Source: Thiohalomonas sp041685045 (GTDB lineage: Bacteria; Pseudomonadota; Gammaproteobacteria; Thiohalomonadales; Thiohalomonadaceae). From it: a stretch of 64,000 nt of DNA. Positions within the stretch are counted from its first letter, which is position 1; each line of letters starts with the position of its first letter. This document shows, one piece after another, positions 8,787-18,549 of the stretch. The notes beneath the pieces were generated by a model. That model had not been told where the DNA came from and made no database searches. It was given only the letters and a program-made list of their open reading frames with translations. The position numbers and the translations under genes were made by a program. The stretch lies in the NCBI GenBank assembly GCA_041685045.1, contig JAWLGP010000001.1, positions 186,001 through 250,000 on the forward strand, read 5' to 3'.

Positions 8787-9535
8787 ATCGACCCATCACG
8801 GCCATTCTGGCTGACGACGAGGAGGCGTTGCGCGATGCGCTTCGTCGCCGGCTCGCCGTGGTCTGGCCGGAGCTTCAGTTGGCGGGCGAGGCGACCAACG
8901 GCCTGGCGGCGCTGGAGCTGGTGGCCGCGCACGAACCGGATATCGCCTTCCTCGACATCCGCATGCCGGGCCTGGATGGCATGGAGGTGGCGCGACGCCT
9001 CAACGGACGCTGTCACGTGGTCTTCATCACCGCCTATGACGAATACGCCGTAAGGGCATTCGAGGCAGAAGCGGTCGATTACCTGTTGAAGCCGGTCACC
9101 GAGGAGCGCCTGGCCCGTACCGTCGCACGCCTGCAAGAGAAACTGACGCAGTCGCAGCCGCCAGCGGCCCTGACCGAACTGCTCCGGCAGCTCGCGCACG
9201 CGCGCCCGGGCTACCTGCGCTGGATCCGCGCCGGCACCCACGAAGGGGTGCGCCTGCTCCCTACCGACACGGTGATCGCCTTTGTCGCCGCCGACAAGTA
9301 CACCTCGGTCTTTACGGATCAGGGCGAGTTCCTGATCCGCAAACCCATCAAGGAGCTGGAGGCGGAACTCGACCCCGAGCGGTTTTGGCGCGTCCATCGC
9401 AAGTGCATCGTCAACGCCGCCTGTATCGAAACCTGCCATCGTGACGACGAAGGACACCTGTACCTTGGCGTACGCGGAATGCCGGAGGCGATTCCGGTCA
9501 GCCGGCCGCACATGCACCGGTTCCGACAGATGTAG
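8783..9535 (+). CDS. LytR/AlgR-type response regulator (REC-LytTR)
   Basis: The regulator begins at GTG 8783, giving VNRPITAILADDEEALRDAL; 250 residues. The receiver domain has the acidic pair DDE, phospho-acceptor D in IAFLDIRMPGLDG and conserved K in LLKPV. The C-terminal LytTR DNA-binding domain starts near YLRWIRAGTHEGVRLL and includes FWRVHRKCIVN. It pairs with the preceding kinase. Placement at the end of the ABC/LolA/barrel operon suggests it controls that operon in response to an envelope signal, by inference. Confidence 0.92.
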   Translation: MNRPITAILADDEEALRDALRRRLAVVWPELQLAGEATNGLAALELVAAHEPDIAFLDIRMPGLDGMEVARRLNGRCHVVFITAYDEYAVRAFEAEAVDYLLKPVTEERLARTVARLQEKLTQSQPPAALTELLRQLAHARPGYLRWIRAGTHEGVRLLPTDTVIAFVAADKYTSVFTDQGEFLIRKPIKELEAELDPERFWRVHRKCIVNAACIETCHRDDEGHLYLGVRGMPEAIPVSRPHMHRFRQM

Positions 9536-9649
9536 CAAACCTGTTTGCCGACAGCATGCCTTGTGCATCGGCAGCCGAATCTGCCGGGATAGCCTGCGGC
9601 CCTTCCAGCCCCATCTATACTGGGATCGGAATACGTCACGAGGTTACCC

Positions 9650-10828
9650 ATGCAAGGGTTGTTGAATCTCTCCCCGTGGGGGATCGTGCTTTACGCGCTG
9701 ATCCTCACCCATATCACCATCGCTGCGGTCACCATCTATCTGCACCGCCACCAGGCGCATCGTGCTCTGGAATTGCACCCTGTGGTCAGTCACTTTTTCC
9801 GCTTCTGGCTGTGGCTGACCACCGGCATGGTGACCCGCGAATGGGTGGCCATCCACCGCAAGCACCACGCCACCTGCGAAACCGAGGAGGACCCGCACAG
9901 CCCGCAGGTCAAGGGCCTGCGCAAGGTGCTGTTCGAAGGGGCGGAGCTGTATCGGGAAGAGGCGCGGCGTACCGACACGCTGAACCGGTTCGGCAAAGGC
10001 GCGCCGGACGACTGGCTGGAAAGGCGGGTCTATACCGGGCATCAAGGCAAGGGCATTGTGCTCTTGCTGGCGGCGAATCTGCTGCTGGTCGGCCCTGCGG
10101 GACTGGCGGTGTGGGGGATCCAGATGATCTGGATCCCGTTCTGGGCGGCCGGGGTGATCAACGGGGTCGGTCATGCCATCGGCTATCGCAATTACCAGAG
10201 TCCGGACGCCTCCACCAACATCGTGCCGTGGGGCATTCTGATTGGGGGCGAGGAACTGCACAACAATCACCACGCCTTCCCAAACTCGGCGCGGCTGTCG
10301 TCCAAGAGCTGGGAGTTCGACATCGGCTGGCTCTATATCCGGATGCTGGAAATGCTGGGGTTGGCGCGGGTCAAGCGGATCGCGCCCAAACCGGCCCGGA
10401 TTACGACCCATCAGGGGTTGGACACGGAAGCGGTTCACGCCATCGTCAACAGCCGCTTCCAGGTGTTGGCCCGCTACGGCCGGGAGGTCATTACCCGCGT
10501 CCACCGCGAGGAGACGCGCCGGATCGCCGCGATGGACGCGGCGCTGAAGCGCCACTTCAAAGCGGTGCGACGGCTGCTGTTACGCGAGGAGCGCCTGCTG
10601 GATGAGGAGGCCCGGCAACGGATGGAGGAGGCGCTGCGTCAGAGCCAGGCGTTGGAGACAACGGTACAGTTTCGCCGCCAGTTGCAGGCGATCTGGCAAT
10701 CAGCGGCCGGGCCGGAGCAGATCCGGAGCGCGTTGCAGGAGTGGTGCCGGCGGGCCGAAGCCAGTGGGATCGAGGCCTTGCAGGCATTTGCAAGACGGTT
10801 GGGGGGATATCGATTGCGGGATAACTGA
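9650..10828 (+). CDS. Acyl-CoA/fatty-acid desaturase-like protein
   Basis: The 392-residue protein has the three His boxes of membrane desaturases: HRHQAH, HRKHH and HNNHH, spaced as in stearoyl-CoA delta-9 desaturases (DesC/OLE1 type), with hydrophobic pairs around them. The diiron enzyme would introduce a double bond into acyl chains, altering membrane fluidity. After about residue 240 there is an unusually long, charged, Arg/Glu-rich C-terminal tail (REETRRIAAMDAALKRHFK and on) likely to be helical or coiled-coil. It is a single gene ending in a shared terminator. Confidence 0.85.
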   Translation: MQGLLNLSPWGIVLYALILTHITIAAVTIYLHRHQAHRALELHPVVSHFFRFWLWLTTGMVTREWVAIHRKHHATCETEEDPHSPQVKGLRKVLFEGAELYREEARRTDTLNRFGKGAPDDWLERRVYTGHQGKGIVLLLAANLLLVGPAGLAVWGIQMIWIPFWAAGVINGVGHAIGYRNYQSPDASTNIVPWGILIGGEELHNNHHAFPNSARLSSKSWEFDIGWLYIRMLEMLGLARVKRIAPKPARITTHQGLDTEAVHAIVNSRFQVLARYGREVITRVHREETRRIAAMDAALKRHFKAVRRLLLREERLLDEEARQRMEEALRQSQALETTVQFRRQLQAIWQSAAGPEQIRSALQEWCRRAEASGIEALQAFARRLGGYRLRDN

Positions 10829-10838
10829 ATCCCTGACG

Positions 10839-10865
10839 AAAAAAGGCCCTTCCGGGCCTTTTTTC
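10839..10865. terminator. Bidirectional intrinsic terminator
   Basis: AAAAAAGGCCC-TTCC-GGGCCTTTTTT forms a GC stem with a run of A on one side and T on the other. It lies between convergent genes (desaturase and ferredoxin) and would terminate both. Confidence 0.85.
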
Positions 10866-10881
10866 TTGCCGCCGGGAGCGC

Positions 10882-11130
10882 TTACGCGTTCTCCAGCTTC
10901 TCGAACTTGGCGCGCAGCTCCTCTTCGGTCTCGGTGTGCTCCGGATCAACCAGGATGCAGTCCACCGGGCAAACCTCGATGCACTGGGGCTGATCGTAGT
11001 GGCCGACACACTCGGTGCAGAGGGCGGGTTCAATCACGTAGATCTCGTCACCTTGAGTGATGGCGCCGTTCGGGCACTCGGGCTCGCAGACGTCGCAGTT
11101 GATGCACTCGTCGGTAATCATCAAAGCCAT
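10882..11130 (-). CDS. yfhL: YfhL-type 2[4Fe-4S] ferredoxin
   Basis: This 82-residue ferredoxin has two iron-sulfur motifs: CINCDVCEPECP and the longer CTECVGHYDQPQCIEVCPVDC. The insert within the second motif and the acidic C-terminal tail (EELRAKFEKLENA) are features of YfhL/Fdx proteins of gammaproteobacteria and Allochromatium-type ferredoxins, with two clusters of differing potential. It is a small soluble electron carrier; the partner enzyme is not evident. It is downstream of coaD on the same strand, probably read with it. Confidence 0.93.
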   Translation of the reverse strand: MALMITDECINCDVCEPECPNGAITQGDEIYVIEPALCTECVGHYDQPQCIEVCPVDCILVDPEHTETEEELRAKFEKLENA

Positions 11131-11181
11131 GGGGGTTTTTCCTCCTAAAACGCTGCCGGGGGGCGAAAAATGGCGTGTATA

Positions 11182-11661
11182 TTAGCCCATTCTGTTTTGC
11201 AGCGCAGCCTTCACTTCGGGATGGACGAACGGGGCCACGTCGCCCCCGAGTTCCGCCACCTCCTTGACCAGACTGGATGAAATGTAGGTGTATTTCTCGG
11301 CCGGGGTCAGAAACAGGGTTTCTACCTCCGGCGCCAGCCGGCGGTTCATGCCCGCCAGCTGAAACTCGTATTCAAAGTCGGAGACCGCACGCAAGCCACG
11401 CAGGATCACCTGGGCGTTGCGCCGACGCATGTAGTCCGCCAGCAGGCAGTCGAAACCGGAAACCTCGACATTATCCAGTCCGACCAGAACCTTGCGGGCA
11501 AGTTCCACCCGTTCCTCCAGGGTAAACAGCGGGGTTTTCTTGGGATTGGCGGCGATCGCCACCACCACGGAATCGAACAGCCGGGCCGCACGGGCGATGA
11601 GATCCGAGTGGCCGTTGGTGATGGGGTCGAAGGTCCCGGGGTAGACGGCGGCGACCTGCAT
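11182..11661 (-). CDS. coaD: Phosphopantetheine adenylyltransferase
   Basis: ATG 11661 gives MQVAAVYPGTFDPITNGH and 159 residues, the length of the E. coli enzyme; an upstream in-frame start (11688) would only add nine residues and is less likely. The nucleotidyltransferase GTFDPITNGH motif, KTPLFTLEERVEL, RGLRAVSDFEYE and YISSSLVKEV loop are conserved. The enzyme joins 4'-phosphopantetheine and ATP to dephospho-CoA, the penultimate step of CoA synthesis. It follows rsmD, the usual gammaproteobacterial order. Confidence 0.96.
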   Translation of the reverse strand: MQVAAVYPGTFDPITNGHSDLIARAARLFDSVVVAIAANPKKTPLFTLEERVELARKVLVGLDNVEVSGFDCLLADYMRRRNAQVILRGLRAVSDFEYEFQLAGMNRRLAPEVETLFLTPAEKYTYISSSLVKEVAELGGDVAPFVHPEVKAALQNRMG

Positions 11662-11712
11662 GGCGTGTCCTTGGGGCGGTATGGCCAACCATGATAGCGG
11701 AGGCGGTGCGAT

Positions 11713-12291
11713 TCAGGCCACCGCCACCAAATGATAAGCGACCTGCCCGGCAAGCTTGCTGCGCAGCGGCTCCCAGCCGGCCGGCAGCGCGGGCAGCCCC
11801 GCCTCACCCTCGCTCTCCAGGTAGACACGGGCCTCGGATGCCAGCCAGCCGCCTTCGGCGAGCCGCCGCAGGCTGGGCTCCAGCAACCCCTGCCGGAACG
11901 GCGGATCGAGGAAGACGATGTCGAACGGCCGAGCGCCGCTGCGCAGAAAGTTGAGGACATCGGAGCGTACGACCCGCCCCGCTTCGCTACCGAGCAGGCG
12001 CAGGTTCTGCTCCAGCGCATCGGCCACCTTGGCGTCGCGTTCCACGAACACCGTCTCGGCGGCGCCACGCGAGAGCGCCTCCAGCCCCAGTGCGCCGCTG
12101 CCGGCGTACAGGTCCAGGCAACGGGCGCCTTCCACCACCGGCTGCAGCCAGTTGAACAGGGTCTCGCGCACCCGGTCGGTGGTGGGCCGCAGGCCCGGCA
12201 CGTCGGGAAAGCTCAGACGCCGGCTACGCCAGGTCCCGCCGATGATGCGCAGCCGGTTGCTACCCTGGGCTTTCGCCGGCGATTTGGCCAT
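11713..12291 (-). CDS. rsmD: 16S rRNA (guanine-966-N2)-methyltransferase
   Basis: The 192-residue protein has the SAM motif LDLYAGSGALGLEALSRGA, the catalytic FLDPPF motif and the N-terminal RIIGGTWRSRRL that marks RsmD. It methylates G966 of 16S rRNA in the assembled small subunit. The start codon overlaps the end of the upstream M16 peptidase gene by one base (TGATG), so the two are coupled. The order M16-M16-rsmD-coaD is common in gammaproteobacteria. Confidence 0.95.
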   Translation of the reverse strand: MAKSPAKAQGSNRLRIIGGTWRSRRLSFPDVPGLRPTTDRVRETLFNWLQPVVEGARCLDLYAGSGALGLEALSRGAAETVFVERDAKVADALEQNLRLLGSEAGRVVRSDVLNFLRSGARPFDIVFLDPPFRQGLLEPSLRRLAEGGWLASEARVYLESEGEAGLPALPAGWEPLRSKLAGQVAYHLVAVA

Positions 12292-13616
12292 CAGGAACGA
12301 CCCACCGTGACCACCAGCAGCCGCTCCGGATGGAAGCGGCGCTGGAACGTTTCGCGGATCTGTTTGGCGGTGACCGCCTCGATGCGCTTCGGGAAGGTCT
12401 CGAGATAATCGAGTGGCAGGTCGTAAAAGCCGATCATCGACAGGTAACTGGCGATATCGCTGTTGGAATCGATCTGCATCGGGTAGCCGCCGGTGATGTT
12501 CTTGATCGCCCGCTCCAGCTCCTCATCGGTCGGCCCCTCGGCGACGAATTCGGCGAAGGTCCGGCGCAGCACCTGCATCGCCTCGTCGCGGTTTTCGTTG
12601 GCGGTCTGCAATCCCATGATGAACGGCCCGCGCGCCTCCATGGCCGACAGCCCGCTGTAGGCGCTGTAGGCGAGGCCGCGCTCCTCACGGACTTCCTGGC
12701 TGATGCGCGAGACCAGGCCGCTGCCGCCGAGGATATGGTTGCCGACGTAGAGCGGGATGTAGTCCGGGTCGTCCCGCTGCACCCCGAGCTGCCCCATCCA
12801 GACGTGGGTCTGGGTCGAGGGGTGGGCCACTTCGATGCGCTCCGCCTCTTTGCGGGGCTCCGGTTTCGGCAACGGCGCGGCGGCCTGGCCCGACGCCAGA
12901 CCGGCGGTCACCTGTTCGGCAATCGCCTCCGCCGCGGCGCGATCGAGGTCACCGACGATGCTGATCACGGCATTCTTGGCGACGTAATTGCGGTCGTAAT
13001 GGGCCTTCAGCGCCGGCACCGTGAGCGCCGCCAGCGACTCCGCGGTACCCAGGGGAGGCACGGCATAGGGGTGCTGTCCGTAAAGACCGGCGTAGAAACG
13101 GCGTTCGGCGATCTTCGACGGCGACTGCTGTTCGTAACGCAGCGCCACCAGCATCCGCCCTCGCTCGCGCAGGAAAGCCTCCTCCGGAAAGGTGGGCTGA
13201 CCGAGTACCAGGGCGAAGGTCTCCAGTGCCGGTTTCAGCCGCTTCGGCTCGGTGAGGCTGCGGAGGGTGAAGATGGACATGTCGCGTAGCGAGTCGTTGC
13301 CGAAATTGGCGCCAACGGCATCGAAACGCTCCGCGATCTGGTCGGCCGTGAGCTTTCCCGCCCCTTCGGCGAGCAGGGCATTGGTCAGGGCACCGATCCC
13401 CGGCTGGTCGCCATCCCGGGCCGCACCGGCGGCGAACACCACCCGCACGTCGACCATCGGGATCTCCGGGGCGGCCACGAACAGCACCTCGGCCCCCTTG
13501 GCGGTGGTCCACTGCTGAATCTCCGGAACCGCCCGCACCGCCGCCGACCACAGCAGCAACGGCAGCAACAGGCCGAAGAGCGCCGCGGCGCGGCGCCGAT
13601 CTGTCAGGATTCGCAT
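12291..13616 (-). CDS. M16 peptidase family protein, non-catalytic partner
   Basis: The protein has 441 residues and a signal peptide (RRAAALFGLLLPLLLWSAAVRA). It shows the insulinase/pitrilysin fold, but the position of the zinc motif HxxEH is occupied by GIGALTNALLAEG, with no histidines. Such subunits pair with an active M16 subunit. The R/Y-containing substrate-handling end (RISQEVREERGLAYSAYSGLS) is present. It lies directly behind the active subunit gene (3 nt gap), consistent with a heterodimeric periplasmic metallopeptidase. Confidence 0.88.
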   Translation of the reverse strand: MRILTDRRRAAALFGLLLPLLLWSAAVRAVPEIQQWTTAKGAEVLFVAAPEIPMVDVRVVFAAGAARDGDQPGIGALTNALLAEGAGKLTADQIAERFDAVGANFGNDSLRDMSIFTLRSLTEPKRLKPALETFALVLGQPTFPEEAFLRERGRMLVALRYEQQSPSKIAERRFYAGLYGQHPYAVPPLGTAESLAALTVPALKAHYDRNYVAKNAVISIVGDLDRAAAEAIAEQVTAGLASGQAAAPLPKPEPRKEAERIEVAHPSTQTHVWMGQLGVQRDDPDYIPLYVGNHILGGSGLVSRISQEVREERGLAYSAYSGLSAMEARGPFIMGLQTANENRDEAMQVLRRTFAEFVAEGPTDEELERAIKNITGGYPMQIDSNSDIASYLSMIGFYDLPLDYLETFPKRIEAVTAKQIRETFQRRFHPERLLVVTVGRS

Positions 13617-13619
13617 GAT

Positions 13620-15002
13620 TTATCCCCCGCTCGCGTTCTTGGTGGCGTCTTCGGCCGGCTTCGGCAACGGTTCGAGACGCGCCACGGTCAGCTGTTCCCT
13701 GTCGAGAAACTCGCGCGCCACCTGGCGTACCTGTTCCGGTGTCACCGCCTCGATGCGCTCCACGTATTTTTCCGACTCGCGCCAGTCAAGGCCGATCGCC
13801 TCCAGCTTGCCGATCTGCATCGCCTGGTAGAACACCGAGTCGCGCTCGTAGACCTTGCCGGCGGTCACCTGTGCCTTGATGCGCTCCAACTCGGCCGGAT
13901 CCACCAGCTCCGTGCGCACCCGCTCAACCTGCTCGGCCAGCGCCTGCTGCAGCTCCGCCATCGTACGCCCCTCGGCCGGCACACCGCTCAGCATGAACAA
14001 GGTGTCGTTCAGGGCGTAGAGGTCATAACCGGCTCCGGCACTGGAGGCCACCTGTTGGCCACGGATCAGCTCGCGGGTGAAGCGGGCGGAGTCGCCGCCG
14101 TCCAGCACCCCGGCCAGCACCTCCAGGGCATAGGGCTTCCAGGCCTCTTCCGCCGTCTTGAGACTCGGCACCTTGTAGCCCTGGTAGAGCACCGGCAACT
14201 CCGCCGGCACCCGCACCACCACCTGCCGTTCACCGCGCTGCGGCGGCTCCTGGCGCGGCTTGGGCTCGGGGATCACGCTCGGCTCGAGTGAGCCGAAGCG
14301 TTTTTCGGCCATGTCGAATACCGCCTGCGGCTCGACATCGCCGGCCACGATCAGGATGGCGTTATTGGGGGCATACCAGGCCTGATACCAGGCACGCAGG
14401 TCATCGCTGGTGAGGTGCTCCAGATCGTCCATCCAGCCGATCACCGGATGATGGTACGGGCTGACGTGAAACGCGGTGGCCATGAACTGCTCATAGGTCA
14501 GCGCCGAGGGCTTGTCCTCGGTGCGCAGGCGCCGCTCCTCCATCACCACCCGGCGCTCTTTTTGGAACTGCTCCTCGCCCAACAGCAAATGGCGCATGCG
14601 GTCCGACTCCAGCTCGAAGCTGATCGGCAGCCGGCTCTTCTCCAGTTTCTGGTAGTAGGCGGTGTAGTCGCGGGAAGTGAAGGCGTTCTCGTCGCCGCCG
14701 TGTTCGGCGACGATGCGGGAAAACTCGCCGGGTGGATGCGCCGGCGTACCCTGGAACATCATGTGCTCAAGTACGTGGGAGATGCCGGTAATGCCGCCGT
14801 GCTCGTAGGCGGAACCCACCTTGTACCAGACCTGCGAGACCACCACCGGCGCCCGGTGATCCTCCCGCACGATGATTTTCATTCCATTTTCGAGCACCCG
14901 CTCGTGGGTGGTCTCCTCGTAACCCGCCCCCGCCACGGGGGCAGCCACCACCAGGGCGGCGGTCAGCACGGCGGCCGAAACGCGTCGCATCATTTGCCTC
15001 AT
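13620..15002 (-). CDS. M16 zinc metallopeptidase, catalytic subunit
   Basis: The 460-residue protein has a signal peptide (VLTAALVVAAPVAGA) and the inverse zinc motif HVLEHMMF, with the distal glutamate expected in the downstream ENAFTSRDYTAYYQKL. It is a predicted periplasmic peptidase of the pitrilysin/processing-peptidase family. The following gene encodes the partner lacking the zinc site, so the active enzyme is probably a heterodimer. An unusual ATG context (MRQMMRRV) leaves two possible starts five residues apart. Confidence 0.9.
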   Translation of the reverse strand: MRQMMRRVSAAVLTAALVVAAPVAGAGYEETTHERVLENGMKIIVREDHRAPVVVSQVWYKVGSAYEHGGITGISHVLEHMMFQGTPAHPPGEFSRIVAEHGGDENAFTSRDYTAYYQKLEKSRLPISFELESDRMRHLLLGEEQFQKERRVVMEERRLRTEDKPSALTYEQFMATAFHVSPYHHPVIGWMDDLEHLTSDDLRAWYQAWYAPNNAILIVAGDVEPQAVFDMAEKRFGSLEPSVIPEPKPRQEPPQRGERQVVVRVPAELPVLYQGYKVPSLKTAEEAWKPYALEVLAGVLDGGDSARFTRELIRGQQVASSAGAGYDLYALNDTLFMLSGVPAEGRTMAELQQALAEQVERVRTELVDPAELERIKAQVTAGKVYERDSVFYQAMQIGKLEAIGLDWRESEKYVERIEAVTPEQVRQVAREFLDREQLTVARLEPLPKPAEDATKNASGG

Positions 15003-15261
15003 AAGGTAGAGTCAGTGGGTAAGTGTACCGCGGCGTACCCCGCCCCGTTGGCGAGATGGTAGGATCCGGGCCGCGCGTCTCTTCTTGTAATCTTATTCAT
15101 AGAATACCGCCAGGCCATTCGAGTTCCCTTAAGTTAAATAACCGCAGTGGCGCAGAGGACACAGAGTATTGGCTTGCCGAGGGGGACAGGGGCACTTTCT
15201 CCGATATCATTATTTCTCCGCGGCCTCTGCACCTCTGCTGCCAACAACCACAGGTTAGATA
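15003..15261. repeat. Divergent spacer carrying a CCGCAGAGG-type dispersed repeat
   Basis: This gap separates the minus-strand peptidase from ftsY. It contains AACCGCAGTGGCGCAGAGG near 15139 followed by ACACAGAG. Related strings appear at about 26235-26263 (inverse orientation), 26983-27000 and 46291-46309, always between genes. Confidence 0.45.
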
Positions 15262-16221
15262 ATGTTCGGTTTTCGCAAAGACAAGGGTGAAAAGGCGGAG
15301 GGACAGGGCTTTTTCGCCAAACTGCGCCAGGGGCTCGCCCGCACCGGCGCCATCCTCAACAGCGACGTGCGCGACCTGGTCGGAGCCCGCCGCCAGATCG
15401 ATGACGATCTGCTGGAGGAGCTGGAGACCCAGCTGCTGCTGGCGGATGTCGGCGTGGAGGCGACCCGGGCCATCATGGCCGATCTGGCCCAGCGCGTCTC
15501 CCGCAAGCAACTGGACGACGCCGACGCCCTGTTTACCGCCCTGCGCGAGAACATGAGCGGCATCCTGGCGCCGGTCAGCGCCCCGCTGCAGATCCCCGAC
15601 GAGGTCCGCCCCTACGTGCTGCTGGTGGTGGGGATCAATGGCGCCGGCAAGACCACCACTATCGGCAAGCTGGCCAAACGCCTGCAGCAGCAGGGGGCGT
15701 CGGTGATGCTGGCGGCCGGCGACACGTTCCGCGCCGCCGCCGTCGAGCAGCTTCAGGTCTGGGGCGAGCGCAACCGGATCCCGGTGGTTGCGCAGCACAC
15801 CGGCGCCGACTCCGCCTCGGTGATCTTCGATGCCGTTCAGGCCGCCAAATCGCGTGGCATCGACGTGCTGATCGCCGATACCGCCGGTCGCCTGCACACC
15901 CAGTCGAACCTGATGGAGGAGCTGAAGAAGGTCAAACGGGTCATCCAGAAACTGGACGCGGACGCGCCCCATGAGGTGCTGCTGGTGCTGGACGCCGGTA
16001 CCGGCCAGAACGCGCTCTCCCAGGCCCGCCTGTTTCACGAGGCGGTCGGGGTCACCGGCATCGCACTGACCAAGCTGGACGGGACCGCCAAAGGCGGTAT
16101 CATCTTTGCCATCGCCAAGCAGATGGGGCTGCCCATCCGCTTTATCGGGGTCGGCGAAGGCATCGACGACCTGCGCGCCTTCGACGCCGAAGAGTTCGTC
16201 GATGCCCTGCTGGCAAAGTAG
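15262..16221 (+). CDS. ftsY: Signal recognition particle receptor FtsY
   Basis: The 319-residue GTPase carries NGAGKTTTIGKLAKRL (G1), DTFRAAAVEQL, DTAGRLHTQSNLMEEL (G3) and TKLDGTAKGG (G4) in the SRP54-type NG domain, with a short charged N-terminus rather than the long acidic A domain of E. coli. It receives ribosome-SRP complexes at the inner membrane for co-translational insertion. It heads the ftsY-ftsE-ftsX-rpoH group, the usual gammaproteobacterial order. Confidence 0.97.
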   Translation: MFGFRKDKGEKAEGQGFFAKLRQGLARTGAILNSDVRDLVGARRQIDDDLLEELETQLLLADVGVEATRAIMADLAQRVSRKQLDDADALFTALRENMSGILAPVSAPLQIPDEVRPYVLLVVGINGAGKTTTIGKLAKRLQQQGASVMLAAGDTFRAAAVEQLQVWGERNRIPVVAQHTGADSASVIFDAVQAAKSRGIDVLIADTAGRLHTQSNLMEELKKVKRVIQKLDADAPHEVLLVLDAGTGQNALSQARLFHEAVGVTGIALTKLDGTAKGGIIFAIAKQMGLPIRFIGVGEGIDDLRAFDAEEFVDALLAK

Positions 16222-16306
16222 GTAGTAGGTGGCATGTGGTATATGGGGAATCGCGTCCACGCCGGCCACTTACCCCCACATTCCACATACCAAACGCCAC
16301 CTACCG
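16218..16306. repeat. GTAGGTGG-type inverted repeat between ftsY and ftsE
   Basis: The spacer between ftsY and ftsE is an imperfect inverted repeat: TAGGTAGTAGGTGGCATGTG on the left and CACATTCCACATACC ... GCCACCTACC on the right. The same family appears at 19483-19551 and in part near 38600 and 45540. Its hairpin could affect expression within the operon. Confidence 0.6.
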
Positions 16307-16310
16307 AGCA

Positions 16311-16981
<671 letters not shown>

Positions 16982-16985
<4 letters not shown>

Positions 16986-17962
16986 ACGCGCCGGCGAAGG
17001 GCCGTAGCAGCGGGGCCTCCACCATCCGCAGCAGCATCGGCACGGCCGTGGCGAGCTGGGGCATTCGCCATCTGCAGACCTTCTTCTACACCCTCGGCCA
17101 GATCTGGCGCCGGCCGTTCTCCGCGCTGATGACCGCCGCGGTGCTGGGGATCGCCCTGGCCCTGCCGGCCGGGCTGCACGTGCTGCTCACCAATGTGCAG
17201 CAGGTGATGAGCGGCTGGGACGGCGGCACCCAGGTCTCCCTGTTCCTGCGCCGGGAACTCGCTGAATCCGAGGCCGAACGGCTCGCCGCGAAGCTGCGCA
17301 CCCACAGGGACATCGCCGGCGTGGACTACATCTCCCGCGAGCAGGCGATGGAGGAGTTTCGGCGCCTCTCCGGCTTCGGCAACGCCCTGGATGCCCTCTC
17401 CGAGAATCCGTTGCCTTCGGTGCTGGTGGTACGCCCGGTGTTGGGGCGAAGCGACCCGGATTCGGTCAAGCGTCTGCTGGACGAACTCGGCGCCAATCCC
17501 CAGGTTGAACTGGCGCAGCTCGATATGCAGTGGGTCAAGCGGCTGTTCGCCCTGATGGAGATCGGCCGGCGCGGGGTATGGGTATTGGGCGCCCTGCTGG
17601 CCCTGGCCGTGCTGCTGGTGGTGGGCAACACCATCCGGCTGGCAATCCAGAACCAGCGTGACGAGATCGTGATCACCAAGCTGATCGGCGGCACCGATAC
17701 CTTCATCCGCCGCCCGTTTCTCTACAGCGGGTTTTGGTACGGCCTGTTCGGGGCGCTCATCGCCTTCGCCCTGGTGCAGTCCTCGCTATGGGCGCTGGCC
17801 GGCCCTGTGCAGGAGCTGGCCGGCCTCTATCGCAGCAGCTTCCGGCTCGATACCCTGGACGCCCTGACCACCGCCGGCCTGCTGTTCGGCGGCACCGGCC
17901 TGGGACTGCTCGGCTCCTGGATCGCGGTGGGTCGCCACCTGCGGGATATCGAGCCGACCTGA
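16982..17962 (+). CDS. ftsX: Cell-division protein FtsX
   Basis: The 326-residue protein has an N-terminal cytoplasmic stretch, a first membrane helix (ALMTAAVLGIALALPAGLHVLL), the periplasmic domain that engages amidase activators (about residues 75-190) and three C-terminal helices (GVWVLGALLALAVLLVVGNTIRLAIQNQRDEIVITKLIGG is the FtsX core). It works with FtsE, whose gene overlaps it. It begins at GTG 16982. Confidence 0.95.
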
Positions 17963-18448
17963 GGCCGCCGGCGCATCGGTGCGGTTCGTTCCTCGGCAAC
18001 TGCTCCCTGCGTTGCTCTACCTCCTGCATCCATGCAGTCGTCACCACACCCCACGGGGGATTCGCCAAGCTTTGTAGGATGTGGTGAGCCTGCGAACCGC
18101 ATCATTACGGCACTTCCGGGCATCGGTGCGGTTCGTTCCTCACCACACCCTACGGGGGATTCGCCAAGCTTTGGATGTGGTGAGCCTGCGAACCGCATCA
18201 TTACGACATTTTCGGGGCATCGGTGCGGTTCGTTCCTCACCACACCCTACGGGGGATTCGCCAAGCTTTGTAGGATGTGGTGAGCCTGCGAACCGCATCA
18301 TTACGGCATTTCCGGGCATCGGTGCGGTTCGTTCCTCATCACACCCTACAGGGGATTTCGCCGAGCTTTGAGGATGTGGTGAGCCTGCGAACCGCATCAT
18401 TACGGCATTTCCGGGCATCGGTGCGATTCGTTCCTCACCACACCGTGC
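17963..18448. repeat. Tandem array of about 96-100-bp hairpin units
   Basis: Four copies of a unit beginning GTGAGCCTGCGAACCGCATC start at 18084, 18180, 18280 and 18379 (spacings 96, 100 and 99). Each unit also carries the partly complementary GGTGCGGTTCGTTCCTCACC, so each can fold into a hairpin. A truncated and interrupted copy precedes them at 17971-18060. A related copy lies at about 21061-21151. The array sits between ftsX and the rpoH promoter. Confidence 0.9.
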
Positions 18449-18549
18449 GCCCGGGAAACTGGCCAAGACGTCAGGAGAACCTTGAGTCTTTGGTCCCGTT
18501 TCCCCACCAGAGCCTTCCCGTTTTCGTGACCCGGAACTAGAATTGGTTA

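Noticed and set aside
17963..18448. CRISPR array
   Set aside because: The repeats are nearly identical across the whole 96-100-bp unit, with no unique spacers and no cas genes.
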